NCBI GenBank assembly: GCA_030849965.1
Contig: JAVDKL010000001.1
Coordinates: 1,904,554 to 1,968,553 of the forward strand
DNA length: 64,000 nucleotides
Direction: 5' to 3'
Origin: Schauerella fraxinea
GTDB taxonomy: Bacteria; Pseudomonadota; Gammaproteobacteria; Burkholderiales; Burkholderiaceae_B
This document shows, piece by piece, positions 1-7,729 of this stretch. Position 1 is the first letter of the stretch. Each line of letters begins with the position of its first letter. The notes beneath the pieces were generated by a model. It did no database searches, was not told where the DNA came from, and saw only the letters and a list, made by a program, of their open reading frames with translations. Position numbers and translations under genes: made by a program.

Positions 1-16
1 GCCTGAGCGGCGGCCC

Positions 17-32
17 CGCCCGCGCGCGGGCG
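17..32. terminator. GC-only 16-bp palindrome after the TauD-family gene
   Basis: A perfect self-complementary stretch CGCCCGCGCGCGGGCG lies 7 bases beyond the stop codon of the minus-strand dioxygenase gene. It could form a stem at the 3' end of that transcript. No T-run follows in the direction of transcription, so it would be a Rho-aided or merely protective structure. Chance is possible in such GC-rich DNA. Confidence 0.25.
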
Positions 33-38
33 CTTCTC

Positions 39-1124
39 TTACTCGACCATGCCTTTTTCGGCAGTGGGATCGAGCAGTTTTTCGTAATGCACCGTGGGCA
101 ACTCGGCAAACGGCTGGCGGTATTGACTCCACAAGCGACGGTCTTCGTCAGTATGAAAGATCTGCGCCGCCGGCATCGCGGGCCACGTCGGCACATGCAG
201 CCACAAGCGCAGCAAATGGCGCCGATCCGCAAGTTCCTTGTGATCCTGATAATCGGTGCGTCCGTGCACCATCATGCGATTGTTCAGAAACTGGATATCG
301 CCTTCCTTGAATCCCATGTCCAGATAAAGCTCGGGCGATGCCGCCGCCTTGCGCACTTGATAGAGCGCATCCGATTCGGCCTGGCTGTAAGGACGCTGCC
401 CGCTCTTTTCCGCCAGACGTGCGTAGCCGGTGGGGAGGTAGCAGGTGATCTCGTCGCCCGCTTGATGAAAGAACGGCACGCGATCGGGACTGAACGTGCG
501 CGTTGCGCGACGGCCGTCCTCGTCGGTGCGCTTCAAGTGCAGCCCCTCGATCAACACTTGCAAGAGATCGGGATGATGTTCGGCCATGTAGTTGTGCACC
601 GCCAACGCGCTGCTGATGCGGCTCTCACCGCCTGAAATAGCCGATCGCAGGCACATCAAGCCGATGATGTCGCACGAATCCGTGTGCATCAACTGACCGC
701 CGCCCTTGCGATAGCCGCGCGACTTGGGCTCATAGTCGCTCACATCCATCACGTGGCCCAGGATATCGCCAAGATAAGACTGCGTCATCGGCGTGCCGAT
801 ATACGCGCCCAGCCCGAAATAGATCCGCGTCATGTCGTCGTCGGAATACTTTTCGCGCGGCAGACCACGCACCATCAGGAAGCCCTGCCCCTCACGCAAC
901 CGCTGCGGCAGTCCTGCCATCAAAGCGCCCACGCGATTCAGCGGAAAGTTGTCGCGCGTGATCTCCGGAAAATCGACCTGGCCCAGCGAGAGCAGATGCT
1001 GCAGGGCAGCGTCGATCTCCTTCAAGTCGTCGGCCGACAGCACGTGCAGGCCTTCCTTCGTCCAGTCGATCTCCGGCCCTTTCCAGGCGCCGCGCGATTC
1101 GATACGTTCTCCAAGTTTGTTCAT
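39..1124 (-). CDS. TauD/TfdA-family Fe(II)/2-oxoglutarate-type dioxygenase
   Basis: This is a 361-residue cytoplasmic oxygenase of the TauD/TfdA (gamma-butyrobetaine hydroxylase) fold. It probably hydroxylates a small carboxylic acid or similar substrate using Fe(II), and the substrate is unknown. The HxD part of the iron-binding facial triad is visible as His147-Thr-Asp149. A distal His287 sits in RMMVHGRTD, and Arg306 in HLLRLWL is placed like the cosubstrate-carboxylate arginine. An upstream in-frame extension of 42 residues is rejected: the ATG at 1124 has a strong AGGAG Shine-Dalgarno and overlaps the stop of the upstream CoA-transferase gene as TGATG, which indicates translational coupling. 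The pair shares one promoter carrying an IclR-type palindrome, so it probably belongs to one catabolic route with the neighbouring Bug protein. The family call is secure and the reaction is not. Confidence 0.85.
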   Translation of the reverse strand: MNKLGERIESRGAWKGPEIDWTKEGLHVLSADDLKEIDAALQHLLSLGQVDFPEITRDNFPLNRVGALMAGLPQRLREGQGFLMVRGLPREKYSDDDMTRIYFGLGAYIGTPMTQSYLGDILGHVMDVSDYEPKSRGYRKGGGQLMHTDSCDIIGLMCLRSAISGGESRISSALAVHNYMAEHHPDLLQVLIEGLHLKRTDEDGRRATRTFSPDRVPFFHQAGDEITCYLPTGYARLAEKSGQRPYSQAESDALYQVRKAAASPELYLDMGFKEGDIQFLNNRMMVHGRTDYQDHKELADRRHLLRLWLHVPTWPAMPAAQIFHTDEDRRLWSQYRQPFAELPTVHYEKLLDPTAEKGMVE

Positions 1125-2416
1125 CAGTGTTCTCCTGTTCCTGTTTTGACAGCAATGGCTTCTTGAGGATGAGTGGGTGTTTGAGAGGCGGCCGGGTGCG
1201 CGATCACGACGCCCTCGGCCAGCAAGCGTTCGTACCGTTCGGCGCCGCACAGTGGCAGCAGCACTTCGGCCGAGTGTTCGCCTTTGCGGGGGGCCGGGCG
1301 TTTGAATCCGCCGGGCGTGCCCGATAAGCGGGCCACCACGTTGTGCATCGGCATCAATCCAACGTCGTCGTCTTCGAGCTCGACCAAGCTCTCCCGGCCG
1401 ATCACGTAGGCGTCCTCGCTCAGATGCGAGGCGTCGTAGATCGGGCCGGCCGTCACGCCGGCCGTCTCGAAAAAGGCGAGGTTTTGCGCCAGGCTGCGCG
1501 CCCCCACAAACTCGCCCACCACGCGATCGACGTCTTCCACATGCGCAAGCCGCGCCACATTGGTGGCGTAGCGCACATCGGTGTTCATGTCACCATGGCC
1601 GATCGCTTCGAACAGCCGGTGAGCCATCGAGTGCGTCGACGTCGAAATGCACAGCCATTGATCGTCGGCGGTGCGATAGGCATTGCGCGGCGCCGTGGTG
1701 CTAGAACGGCTGCCGGTACGCGCCTTCACACGCCCGGTCATCTTGAAATTGGCCGCTTGAGGGCCAAGCATCGACAACGTCGGCTCGAAGAGCGAAAGAT
1801 CGATCACCTGCCCCGCGCCGTCATTCACGCGCACTTCCCACAAGGCCGTCATGACCGCCGTGGCGCCATACAGGCCGGTGGTCATATCGCCCAGAAACAT
1901 CGGCGGCAGCACCGGTTCGCGATCCGAGAATCCGTTCATCGCGGCAAAGCCCGAATAACCTTCGACCAAGGTGCCGAAGCCCGGCTTCTCGCGATAGGCT
2001 CCCGTCTGCCCCCAGCCGGACAGGCGCATGATGACCAGACGCGCATTGCGCTGATGCAATGCATCGGGCGACAGCCCCATCTCCTCCATCACACCTGGGC
2101 GAAAGCTCTCGACCAGCACATCGGCGTCTTCACACAACCGCAGGATGAGATCGCGCCCGGCTGCGGATCGGAAATCCAGGCACACGCTGCGCTTGTTACG
2201 GGCATACACCTTCCAGTAGGTTTCGACGTCGGCCGTGCGAAACGCCCGCAGCGTATCGCCGGCCAACGGCTCGATCTTGATGACGTCGGCACCGAAGTCG
2301 CCCAGTTGCAGCGTCAGCATATTGCCGGCCACCAACCGCGAAAGGTCGATGATGCGAATGCCCGCCAGCGGACCGCGATAGGCGGCGTCGTACGATTTTC
2401 GGGGCAACGTGCTCAT
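1124..2416 (-). CDS. CaiB/BaiF (family III) CoA-transferase
   Basis: This 430-residue protein belongs to the family III CoA-transferases (formyl-CoA transferase, CaiB, succinyl-CoA:mesaconate types). These move CoA between carboxylic acids through an aspartyl-CoA mixed anhydride. The N-terminal GIRIIDLSRLVAG and FGADVIKIEP segments are typical, and Asp177 in LGDMTTGLYG is in the position of the catalytic aspartate. The ATG at 2416 gives a normal family start. It is the first gene of a two-gene operon with the TauD-type oxygenase. A divergent IclR regulator lies 190 bp away, and a palindromic operator between them suggests control by that regulator. The acyl substrate cannot be told from sequence. 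A racemase of the same superfamily is less likely at this length. Confidence 0.88.
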   Translation of the reverse strand: MSTLPRKSYDAAYRGPLAGIRIIDLSRLVAGNMLTLQLGDFGADVIKIEPLAGDTLRAFRTADVETYWKVYARNKRSVCLDFRSAAGRDLILRLCEDADVLVESFRPGVMEEMGLSPDALHQRNARLVIMRLSGWGQTGAYREKPGFGTLVEGYSGFAAMNGFSDREPVLPPMFLGDMTTGLYGATAVMTALWEVRVNDGAGQVIDLSLFEPTLSMLGPQAANFKMTGRVKARTGSRSSTTAPRNAYRTADDQWLCISTSTHSMAHRLFEAIGHGDMNTDVRYATNVARLAHVEDVDRVVGEFVGARSLAQNLAFFETAGVTAGPIYDASHLSEDAYVIGRESLVELEDDDVGLMPMHNVVARLSGTPGGFKRPAPRKGEHSAEVLLPLCGAERYERLLAEGVVIAHPAASQTPTHPQEAIAVKTGTGEH

Positions 2417-2507
2417 GGGCTGTCGACGCGCAATGCGCGGCCTCCTGTGTTGTCGTTTTTGTCTTGCGGCGATCGAGCGCCACAGCGTGAAACCAGTCTA
2501 CATCCAA

Positions 2508-2526
2508 AATAGACATGATGTCTATT
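2508..2526. promoter_or_regulatory. IclR-type operator, 19-bp perfect palindrome
   Basis: AATAGACAT-G-ATGTCTATT is a perfect 9+1+9 inverted repeat in the divergent intergenic region between the CoA-transferase gene and the IclR gene. Its 15-bp core TAGACATGATGTCTA recurs exactly in front of the Bug gene at 4388-4402. IclR-family operators of 15 bp with a single central base are known (E. coli IclR). That this IclR protein binds here is inferred from position and repetition. Confidence 0.75.
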
Positions 2527-2606
2527 TCTGAAAATGGCAAAATGCGTGTCGTCCATGCCGCTCCCATCGAGCGGCCTGCTATTCGCTGTCAGAGGGAGTT
2601 ATCCGG

Positions 2607-3353
2607 TTGAGCACTAAACCCGAACCTGGCGTGGCCGCCGTCAATCGCGCAATGTCCATCTTGAAAGCCTTCGAGGACAGCGTCGAGGGCATGAGCCTCA
2701 CCGACCTGATGAACGCCACGGGCCTCTACCACAGCACCATCCTGCGGCTGTGCGAGTCGCTTGAGCATGCCAATCTGCTCAAGCGCCTGGACGATGGACG
2801 CTATCGCCTTGGCCCCTACGCCCTTTACCTCGGCATGCTCTACCAAGGCGCTTTTCGACTGCAGGATTACGCGGCCCCCGTCCTGCGTGAGCTGGTCCGC
2901 GCAACCGAAGAAACCGGCGCAATCTATATCCGCGAAGGCGATGACCGCATCTGCTTGCATCGCATGGTGCACCCACGCACCGTGCGCATGCATGTGCGCG
3001 AAGGTGAACGGGTGCAACTCGAGCTTGGCGCCGCCGGCAAAGTGCTGTTGGCGTTCGGTGGCGGCGACGCGCCCGGCTACGACGCGATCCGCCGCAAGGG
3101 CTATGCGATCTCGCTCGGCGAGCGCGACCCCGAAAGCGCTGCGATCGCCTGCCCCGTGTTCGACATCAAACAGGAGATCGTCTGCGCGGTCTCATTGGGT
3201 GTGCCGCGGTATCGCTTCGATCAGGCGGCCTTCGATCGTTGCCTGCCGGCGGTCATGCATGCGGCCACCACGCTCACGCGCGACCTGGGCGGCGACGCCA
3301 CGCTCATGCAGCCGCCGCACACCGGCAGCCGCGTGCCCTCGCCGCGCCGTTAG
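2607..3353 (+). CDS. IclR-family transcriptional regulator
   Basis: This 248-residue regulator has an N-terminal winged helix-turn-helix (about residues 10-70, with LTDLMNATGLYHSTILRLCESL as the HTH) and a C-terminal IclR effector domain that binds a small molecule. The start is a TTG preceded by AGAGGGAG at 2591-2598, with no ATG nearby in frame. It is divergent from the CoA-transferase/TauD operon and convergent with the Bug binding-protein gene. Both target promoters carry the same 15-bp palindrome, so the simplest reading is a local repressor (possibly also autoregulated) of these three genes. The effector is unknown but is plausibly the transported acid or its CoA ester. Confidence 0.88.
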   Translation: MSTKPEPGVAAVNRAMSILKAFEDSVEGMSLTDLMNATGLYHSTILRLCESLEHANLLKRLDDGRYRLGPYALYLGMLYQGAFRLQDYAAPVLRELVRATEETGAIYIREGDDRICLHRMVHPRTVRMHVREGERVQLELGAAGKVLLAFGGGDAPGYDAIRRKGYAISLGERDPESAAIACPVFDIKQEIVCAVSLGVPRYRFDQAAFDRCLPAVMHAATTLTRDLGGDATLMQPPHTGSRVPSPRR

Positions 3354-3384
3354 CCACCGCCAACGAAGCGCCAGCGCGCCGTCG

Positions 3385-4371
3385 TCATTCGATCTTGATG
3401 TCGCGCTCTTTCGATAACGTCTTCCAGCGCGTGACTTCGTTTGCGACGTACTCGGCGAATTGCGTCGGGGTCAGGCTGCTCGGTTCGGTTGCTTCGCGTG
3501 CAAACAACTCACGCATGGCAGGATCCTTCGACACCGTATTGATCGCCGCGTTGAGCTTATCGACCACGGCTGGCGGCGTTTTCGCCGGCGCGAACACGCC
3601 CCACCAAGCCTCGACTGCAAAGCCTGGCACGGCGTCCGCCACCACGGGCAGATTCGGGAAGAACGGCGATTTCTGGGCCGACGTCATCGCCAGCGCGCGG
3701 ATCTGCTTGCCCTGCAGCGCGCCACTCACCGAGGCGGGCGTGGTGATCATGGTGTCCAGGCGATTGCCGATCATGTCGGTCACGGCGTTCGTGATGCCCT
3801 GATATGGGATATGCAGGGGCTTCGCACGCACCTCCGATCCCAACGACTCCATCGCCATCTGGCCGATCGAACCGATGCCGGCACTGCCGTAATTGATCTG
3901 CTGCTTGGGATCCTTGAGCGCGGCAACGAACGCGTCCAGCGATCCATAGGTCAATTCGGGCTTGGCCACGAGAATCATGCCACCGCGTGCCACCAACGCG
4001 ACCGGCGCAAACGATTTGATCGGATCGTACGGCAAGGATGTCTCGACACCCGCCTTGGTGGTGAATGACACCGAGGTAAACAACAGGCGAGAGCCGTCAG
4101 GCGCTGCACGCGCGACGTCGCCGGTGCCAATGGTGCCGCCCGCGCCCGCCTTGTTCTCCACCACGACCGTGTTGCCCAGCGCTTTGCTCAGCCGCATTCC
4201 GAGTTCGCGCGCAAACACGTCATTGCTGCCGCCAGGCGAAAACGGCACCACCAGTGTCATCACCTTGGGAATGGGTGCGGGCTCCTCGGAAGCCGCATGT
4301 ACGCTGCTCCCACTCCACGCACATGCTGCCAGAAGTCCTGTGGTCAAGACGCTTTTCAAAGCTGGATTCAT
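3385..4371 (-). CDS. Bug/TctC-family periplasmic solute-binding protein
   Basis: This is a 328-residue tripartite-tricarboxylate-transporter receptor homologue that binds a carboxylated solute in the periplasm. It has a Sec signal peptide with an AxA-type site near residue 27 (VHA-AS). The mature protein carries the family features: LVVPFSPGGSNDVFAREL near the start, VENKAGAGGTIG, a YGSAGIGSIGQMA ligand loop and IPYQG. No TctA or TctB membrane subunit is in the window, so it is one of the orphan Bug proteins typical of Alcaligenaceae. A good -10/-35 pair lies upstream, with the IclR-type palindrome between promoter and start codon. It probably supplies, or senses, the substrate of the CoA-transferase/TauD operon. 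Confidence 0.9.
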   Translation of the reverse strand: MNPALKSVLTTGLLAACAWSGSSVHAASEEPAPIPKVMTLVVPFSPGGSNDVFARELGMRLSKALGNTVVVENKAGAGGTIGTGDVARAAPDGSRLLFTSVSFTTKAGVETSLPYDPIKSFAPVALVARGGMILVAKPELTYGSLDAFVAALKDPKQQINYGSAGIGSIGQMAMESLGSEVRAKPLHIPYQGITNAVTDMIGNRLDTMITTPASVSGALQGKQIRALAMTSAQKSPFFPNLPVVADAVPGFAVEAWWGVFAPAKTPPAVVDKLNAAINTVSKDPAMRELFAREATEPSSLTPTQFAEYVANEVTRWKTLSKERDIKIE

Positions 4372-4387
4372 GTTGTCTCCGTTTTTT

Positions 4388-4402
4388 TAGACATGATGTC
4401 TA
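4388..4402 (-). promoter_or_regulatory. IclR-type operator in the Bug-gene leader
   Basis: TAGACATGATGTCTA is a perfect 7+1+7 palindrome, identical to the core of the site at 2508-2526. It lies about 5-19 bases downstream of the predicted transcription start of the minus-strand Bug gene and just upstream of its GGAGA ribosome-binding site. A bound IclR protein here would block elongation or promoter clearance. Confidence 0.75.
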
Positions 4403-4413
4403 TTTTTAAAACG

Positions 4414-4442
4414 AGTATAGAGACGCGTGTTTGGATTGTCTA
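4414..4442 (-). promoter_or_regulatory. Sigma-70-like promoter of the Bug gene
   Basis: Read on the minus strand, TAGACA (4442-4437) is followed after exactly 17 bases by TATACT (4419-4414). Each hexamer matches the sigma-70 consensus at five of six positions. The expected transcription start near 4407 puts the palindrome at 4402-4388 immediately downstream. The -35 hexamer also resembles an operator half-site. Confidence 0.6.
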
Positions 4443-4558
4443 CAACGCAAACGGATCAGGGTGTGGGGGATCTTGTTTCCGGCTGCCTCGGCGAGAGGGA
4501 GTAACCTTGCGCGATCGCCCGCCGTGGCGCCGTTATGTCGTCGCGCCGAGGAGCCTCC

Positions 4559-5227
4559 GTGTTAGTGGTTGAGAATGTGCACAAATCCTTCGTCACCGCG
4601 GGCAGCCGGGTACCGGTGCTGCGGGGTGTCGATCTTGAGATTGCCCGTGGTACGAGCCTCGCACTCACGGGTGAATCGGGCAGCGGAAAAAGCACATTGC
4701 TGCATGCGATCGCAGGATTGGAACGTATCGATAGCGGCCGTATTCTGATCGACGGCGTGCCGCTCGAGGGCCGCAACGAAGCGGCGCTGGCACGCTGGCG
4801 GCGCGACGGCATCGGGTTGGTTTTCCAGCAATACAACCTGATCGGCAGCCTCACCATTGCCGCCAATCTGGCGTTTCAGGCCCGATTGGCCGGCCGCAAC
4901 GATCCTGCTTGGAATACCTATCTGGCCGAACGTCTGGGCATTGCCGCCCTGCTGGATCGCTACCCCGAGCAGCTCTCAGGCGGCCAGCAACAACGCGTTG
5001 CCATCGGGCGTGCGCTGGCCTCGAAGCCGCCGCTGGTACTGGCCGACGAGCCCACCGGCAGCCTGGACGAACACAGCAGCGAAGCGGTGCTCGACCTCAT
5101 GCTCGGATTGGTCGAGGAGGTCGGCAGCGCCTTGCTGATCGTCACCCACAGCCTGCACTTGGCCGAGCGGCTATCCCACCGCTTGCACCTGCATCTGGGC
5201 CGTGTGGCGCCACAGGCGATCGCATGA
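4559..5227 (+). CDS. ABC transporter ATPase, LolD/MacB/YbbA type
   Basis: This 222-residue ATPase of the lipoprotein-release/MacB branch powers the large permease encoded next. Walker A is GESGSGKST (about residues 38-46), the Q-loop is FQQYNLIGSLT, the signature is LSGGQQQRVAIGRALA and Walker B is LVLADEPTGSLD. I prefer the GTG start at 4559: a perfect GAGGAG at 4548-4553 stands five bases before it. The in-frame ATG at 4535 lacks a convincing site and would add eight residues. The stop codon overlaps the first step of a three-step stop-start ladder leading to the permease. With the downstream permease and AttH-like lipoprotein it resembles the AttEFGH/YbbAP systems, whose substrate is not established. 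Confidence 0.9.
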   Translation: MLVVENVHKSFVTAGSRVPVLRGVDLEIARGTSLALTGESGSGKSTLLHAIAGLERIDSGRILIDGVPLEGRNEAALARWRRDGIGLVFQQYNLIGSLTIAANLAFQARLAGRNDPAWNTYLAERLGIAALLDRYPEQLSGGQQQRVAIGRALASKPPLVLADEPTGSLDEHSSEAVLDLMLGLVEEVGSALLIVTHSLHLAERLSHRLHLHLGRVAPQAIA

Positions 5228-5264
5228 GGCAGCCAACATGAGGCACTTAACATGAGGCAATTGA
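5223..5264 (+). repeat. Triple 14-bp tandem repeat forming a stop-start ladder
   Basis: CATGAGGCA recurs three times at a 14-base period (5223, 5237, 5251). The first ATG (5224) overlaps the ATPase stop as ATGA and opens a five-codon frame (MRQPT) that ends at 5241. The second ATG (5238) overlaps that stop and opens another five-codon frame (MRHLT) that ends at 5255. The third ATG (5252) overlaps that stop and starts the permease. All of this is read directly from the bases. That ribosomes step down it by re-initiation is inference. Confidence 0.8.
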
Positions 5265-7729
5265 GCATCGTGCTGGGCGCACTCCTGAGCCATTGGCGCC
5301 GCCATCCGCTGCAACTCGCAAGCGTGGTGGCCGGGCTTTGGTTGGCCACCGCGTTGTGGACCGGCGTGCAGGCGCTCAACACGCAGGCTCGCGCCGACTA
5401 CGCGCGTGCCAGTACGGTGCTGACGGCGCCGGCGCAAGCGCAACTCATTCCCGCCCGCGGCGATCGCATTGCGCAAAGCGCTTATGTGCAATTGCGGCGC
5501 AGCGGCTGGCACGTCTCCCCGGTGCTCGAGGGCCGGCTGCGGTTGGGTAGCGATATGCCGATCAATGTGCGCGTGATCGGCATCGAGCCGCTCACCCTAC
5601 CCAGCGGCACGGCCGTCGCCGGACGTCCTGACACGAATATCGATCTGGGCGCCTTCATCGGCGTCCCGGGCCAGGCATGGATTGCGCCAGACACCTTGCA
5701 GCGTCTGGGATTGCGCGCGGGCGATCGTGCTTTGACGGGCGACGGTCAACAACTGCCACCGCTGCAGGTGCATGCCGCGCTGGCCCCGGGGGTCGTGATC
5801 GTCGATATTGGACAAGCGCAAAAGCTGCTGCACGCCCCCGACGCCGTGTCGCGGCTCTTGCTGCCGCCCGATGTGGCCGCGCGCCAACCCGCGCTGCCGG
5901 AAGCGGTTGCAGGCGACGTCCAATGGCAGGCCGCCACCGACACCGGCGATCTTCAACGCCTGACCGACAGCTTCCACCTCAACCTGACGGCGTTGGGCAT
6001 GCTGGCGTTCATCGTCGGGCTGTTTATCGTGCATGCAGCCATCGGTTTGGCGCTTGAACAACGCCGCGGCCTCTTGCGTACCCTGCGTGCGTGTGGCGTT
6101 GGTTTGACCGCCGTGATCGTGGCCCTGACCGTCGAGTTAGGTGCGTTGGCGATCGTGAGCGGCGTGGGCGGCGTGGCGAGCGGCTATGTGCTTGCGGGCG
6201 CGCTGCTGGGCGACGTTGCCGCCAGCTTGCGAGGCTTATATGGTGCCGAAGTGGCGGGTCAATTGAGTTTGCCGCCGCAGTGGTGGCTGGCCGGATTGGG
6301 GATGAGCATACTCGGCGCGTTCATCGCGGGCGGTAGCAGTGTGCTGCGCGCGGCCCGCCTGCCGGTATTGGCGTTGGCCCAACCCGAGGCGTGGCGCGGC
6401 GCGCAAGGCATATGGCTCATGCGTCAGATCGTGGTTGCCGCGGCGCTCGCGATTGGTGCCTTCGCGTGTTGGCAGTGGGGCGACAGCCTGCTCGCCGCGC
6501 TCTCGATGGTGGCCGCGGTGCTGCTCGCCGGTGCCTTGCTTTTGCCGGGCCTGTTGGACTTCGCGCTCAGGCAGTTCACCCGATACTGCCGCGGACCGAT
6601 CAGCGAATGGTTCGTGGCGGATGCCCGCCAGCAACTGCCGGCCGTGTCGCTGGCCTTGATGGCACTGCTGCTCGCCTTGGCCGCAAGCGTCGGCGTCGGC
6701 AGCATGACCGAAGGGTTTCGCAAAACGTTTGTGGGATGGCTGGACGAACGGCTTTCCGCCGATCTTTACATCACCCCGCGCGATACCGCTCAGGCGCTCG
6801 ATATCGAAGCATGGCTCAAAGACCAGCCCGGCATCGACGCCATCCTGCCGCAGTGGCGCACCGACGTTCGGCTCGACGGCTGGCCCACACAACTGCAAGG
6901 CGTGGTCGACGATCCCAGCTATGCAGCCCATTGGCCCTTGCTCGATCAGGCGCCGGATGCGTGGCAACGGCTGGGGCGCGGACAGGGTGTGATGGTGAGC
7001 GAGCAGCTCGCCCGACGCCTTAAGCGCAGCACCGGCGATACGCTCGCGGTGCCGGTTGATGGCGGCACGCAGATGCTCACCATCGTCGGTTTGTATGCCG
7101 ATTACGGCAATGCCAAGGGCCATGCCTTGCTCAACGCCACGTGGCTGCGCACCCACGTGCGCGAGGCCACCCTCAGCAGCATCAGCTTGCGGGTGGCGCG
7201 TGAACACATTGCAACCGTGCGCAGCAATGTCGAAAAACAATTCGACCTCGATGGCCGGCAACTGGTCGACCAAAGCGTGATCAAGCAGTGGTCGGTCGAG
7301 GTGTTCGAGCGCACGTTCGCCGCCACCGGGGCACTCAATATCCTCACATTGGCGGTCGCCGGCATCGCCCTTTTCATCAGCCTGCTCACCCTCGGGCATA
7401 GCCGCTTGGCCCAGGTTGCGCCATTGTGGGCGTTGGGCGTGGGCCGCGCGCAACTGGCATGGCTCACGTTGGCGCAAACGTTGATGCTGGCCGGATTGAC
7501 GGTGCTGCTGGCCATGCCGCTGGGCCTGCTGCTCGCGTGGTGCATGGTGGCGGTGGTCAACGTGCAGGCCTTTGGCTGGCGCTTGCCGCTCAATGTGATG
7601 CCCGAGCAACTCGTGCGCCTTGGGTTGCTCGGATTGGCAACGAGCCTGATTGCTGCGGCCGGTCCGCTTTGGCGCCTGGCGCGCCGGCAGCCGGCCGATT
7701 TATTGAGGCAGTTCGCCGATGAACGTTGA
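5252..7729 (+). CDS. Large FtsX-domain ABC permease (YbbP/AttFG-like)
   Basis: This 825-residue inner-membrane permease has two FtsX-like modules. An N-terminal helix (about residues 16-38) is followed by a periplasmic domain, then a hydrophobic block from about 245 to 455. A second periplasmic section spans about 490-690, and the last helices end at about 810. That two-fold layout is usual for YbbP-type permeases of about 800 residues and twice the size of a LolC/E half. It pairs with the ATPase just upstream and overlaps the lipoprotein gene by 11 bases. Such transporters act on envelope lipids, lipoproteins or hydrophobic toxins rather than importing solutes. The exact substrate is unknown. 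Confidence 0.85.
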   Translation: MRQLSIVLGALLSHWRRHPLQLASVVAGLWLATALWTGVQALNTQARADYARASTVLTAPAQAQLIPARGDRIAQSAYVQLRRSGWHVSPVLEGRLRLGSDMPINVRVIGIEPLTLPSGTAVAGRPDTNIDLGAFIGVPGQAWIAPDTLQRLGLRAGDRALTGDGQQLPPLQVHAALAPGVVIVDIGQAQKLLHAPDAVSRLLLPPDVAARQPALPEAVAGDVQWQAATDTGDLQRLTDSFHLNLTALGMLAFIVGLFIVHAAIGLALEQRRGLLRTLRACGVGLTAVIVALTVELGALAIVSGVGGVASGYVLAGALLGDVAASLRGLYGAEVAGQLSLPPQWWLAGLGMSILGAFIAGGSSVLRAARLPVLALAQPEAWRGAQGIWLMRQIVVAAALAIGAFACWQWGDSLLAALSMVAAVLLAGALLLPGLLDFALRQFTRYCRGPISEWFVADARQQLPAVSLALMALLLALAASVGVGSMTEGFRKTFVGWLDERLSADLYITPRDTAQALDIEAWLKDQPGIDAILPQWRTDVRLDGWPTQLQGVVDDPSYAAHWPLLDQAPDAWQRLGRGQGVMVSEQLARRLKRSTGDTLAVPVDGGTQMLTIVGLYADYGNAKGHALLNATWLRTHVREATLSSISLRVAREHIATVRSNVEKQFDLDGRQLVDQSVIKQWSVEVFERTFAATGALNILTLAVAGIALFISLLTLGHSRLAQVAPLWALGVGRAQLAWLTLAQTLMLAGLTVLLAMPLGLLLAWCMVAVVNVQAFGWRLPLNVMPEQLVRLGLLGLATSLIAAAGPLWRLARRQPADLLRQFADER

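Noticed and set aside
4535-4558. ATG at 4535 as the ABC ATPase start
   Set aside because: The GTG at 4559 has a perfect GAGGAG five bases upstream and gives the normal family N-terminus. The ATG has no such site.
6236-7609. A 457-codon minus-strand frame across the large permease gene
   Set aside because: It is antisense to membrane helices of the FtsX-type permease, and its composition (His/Gln/Gly/Arg) is typical of a shadow. No start site or motif supports it.
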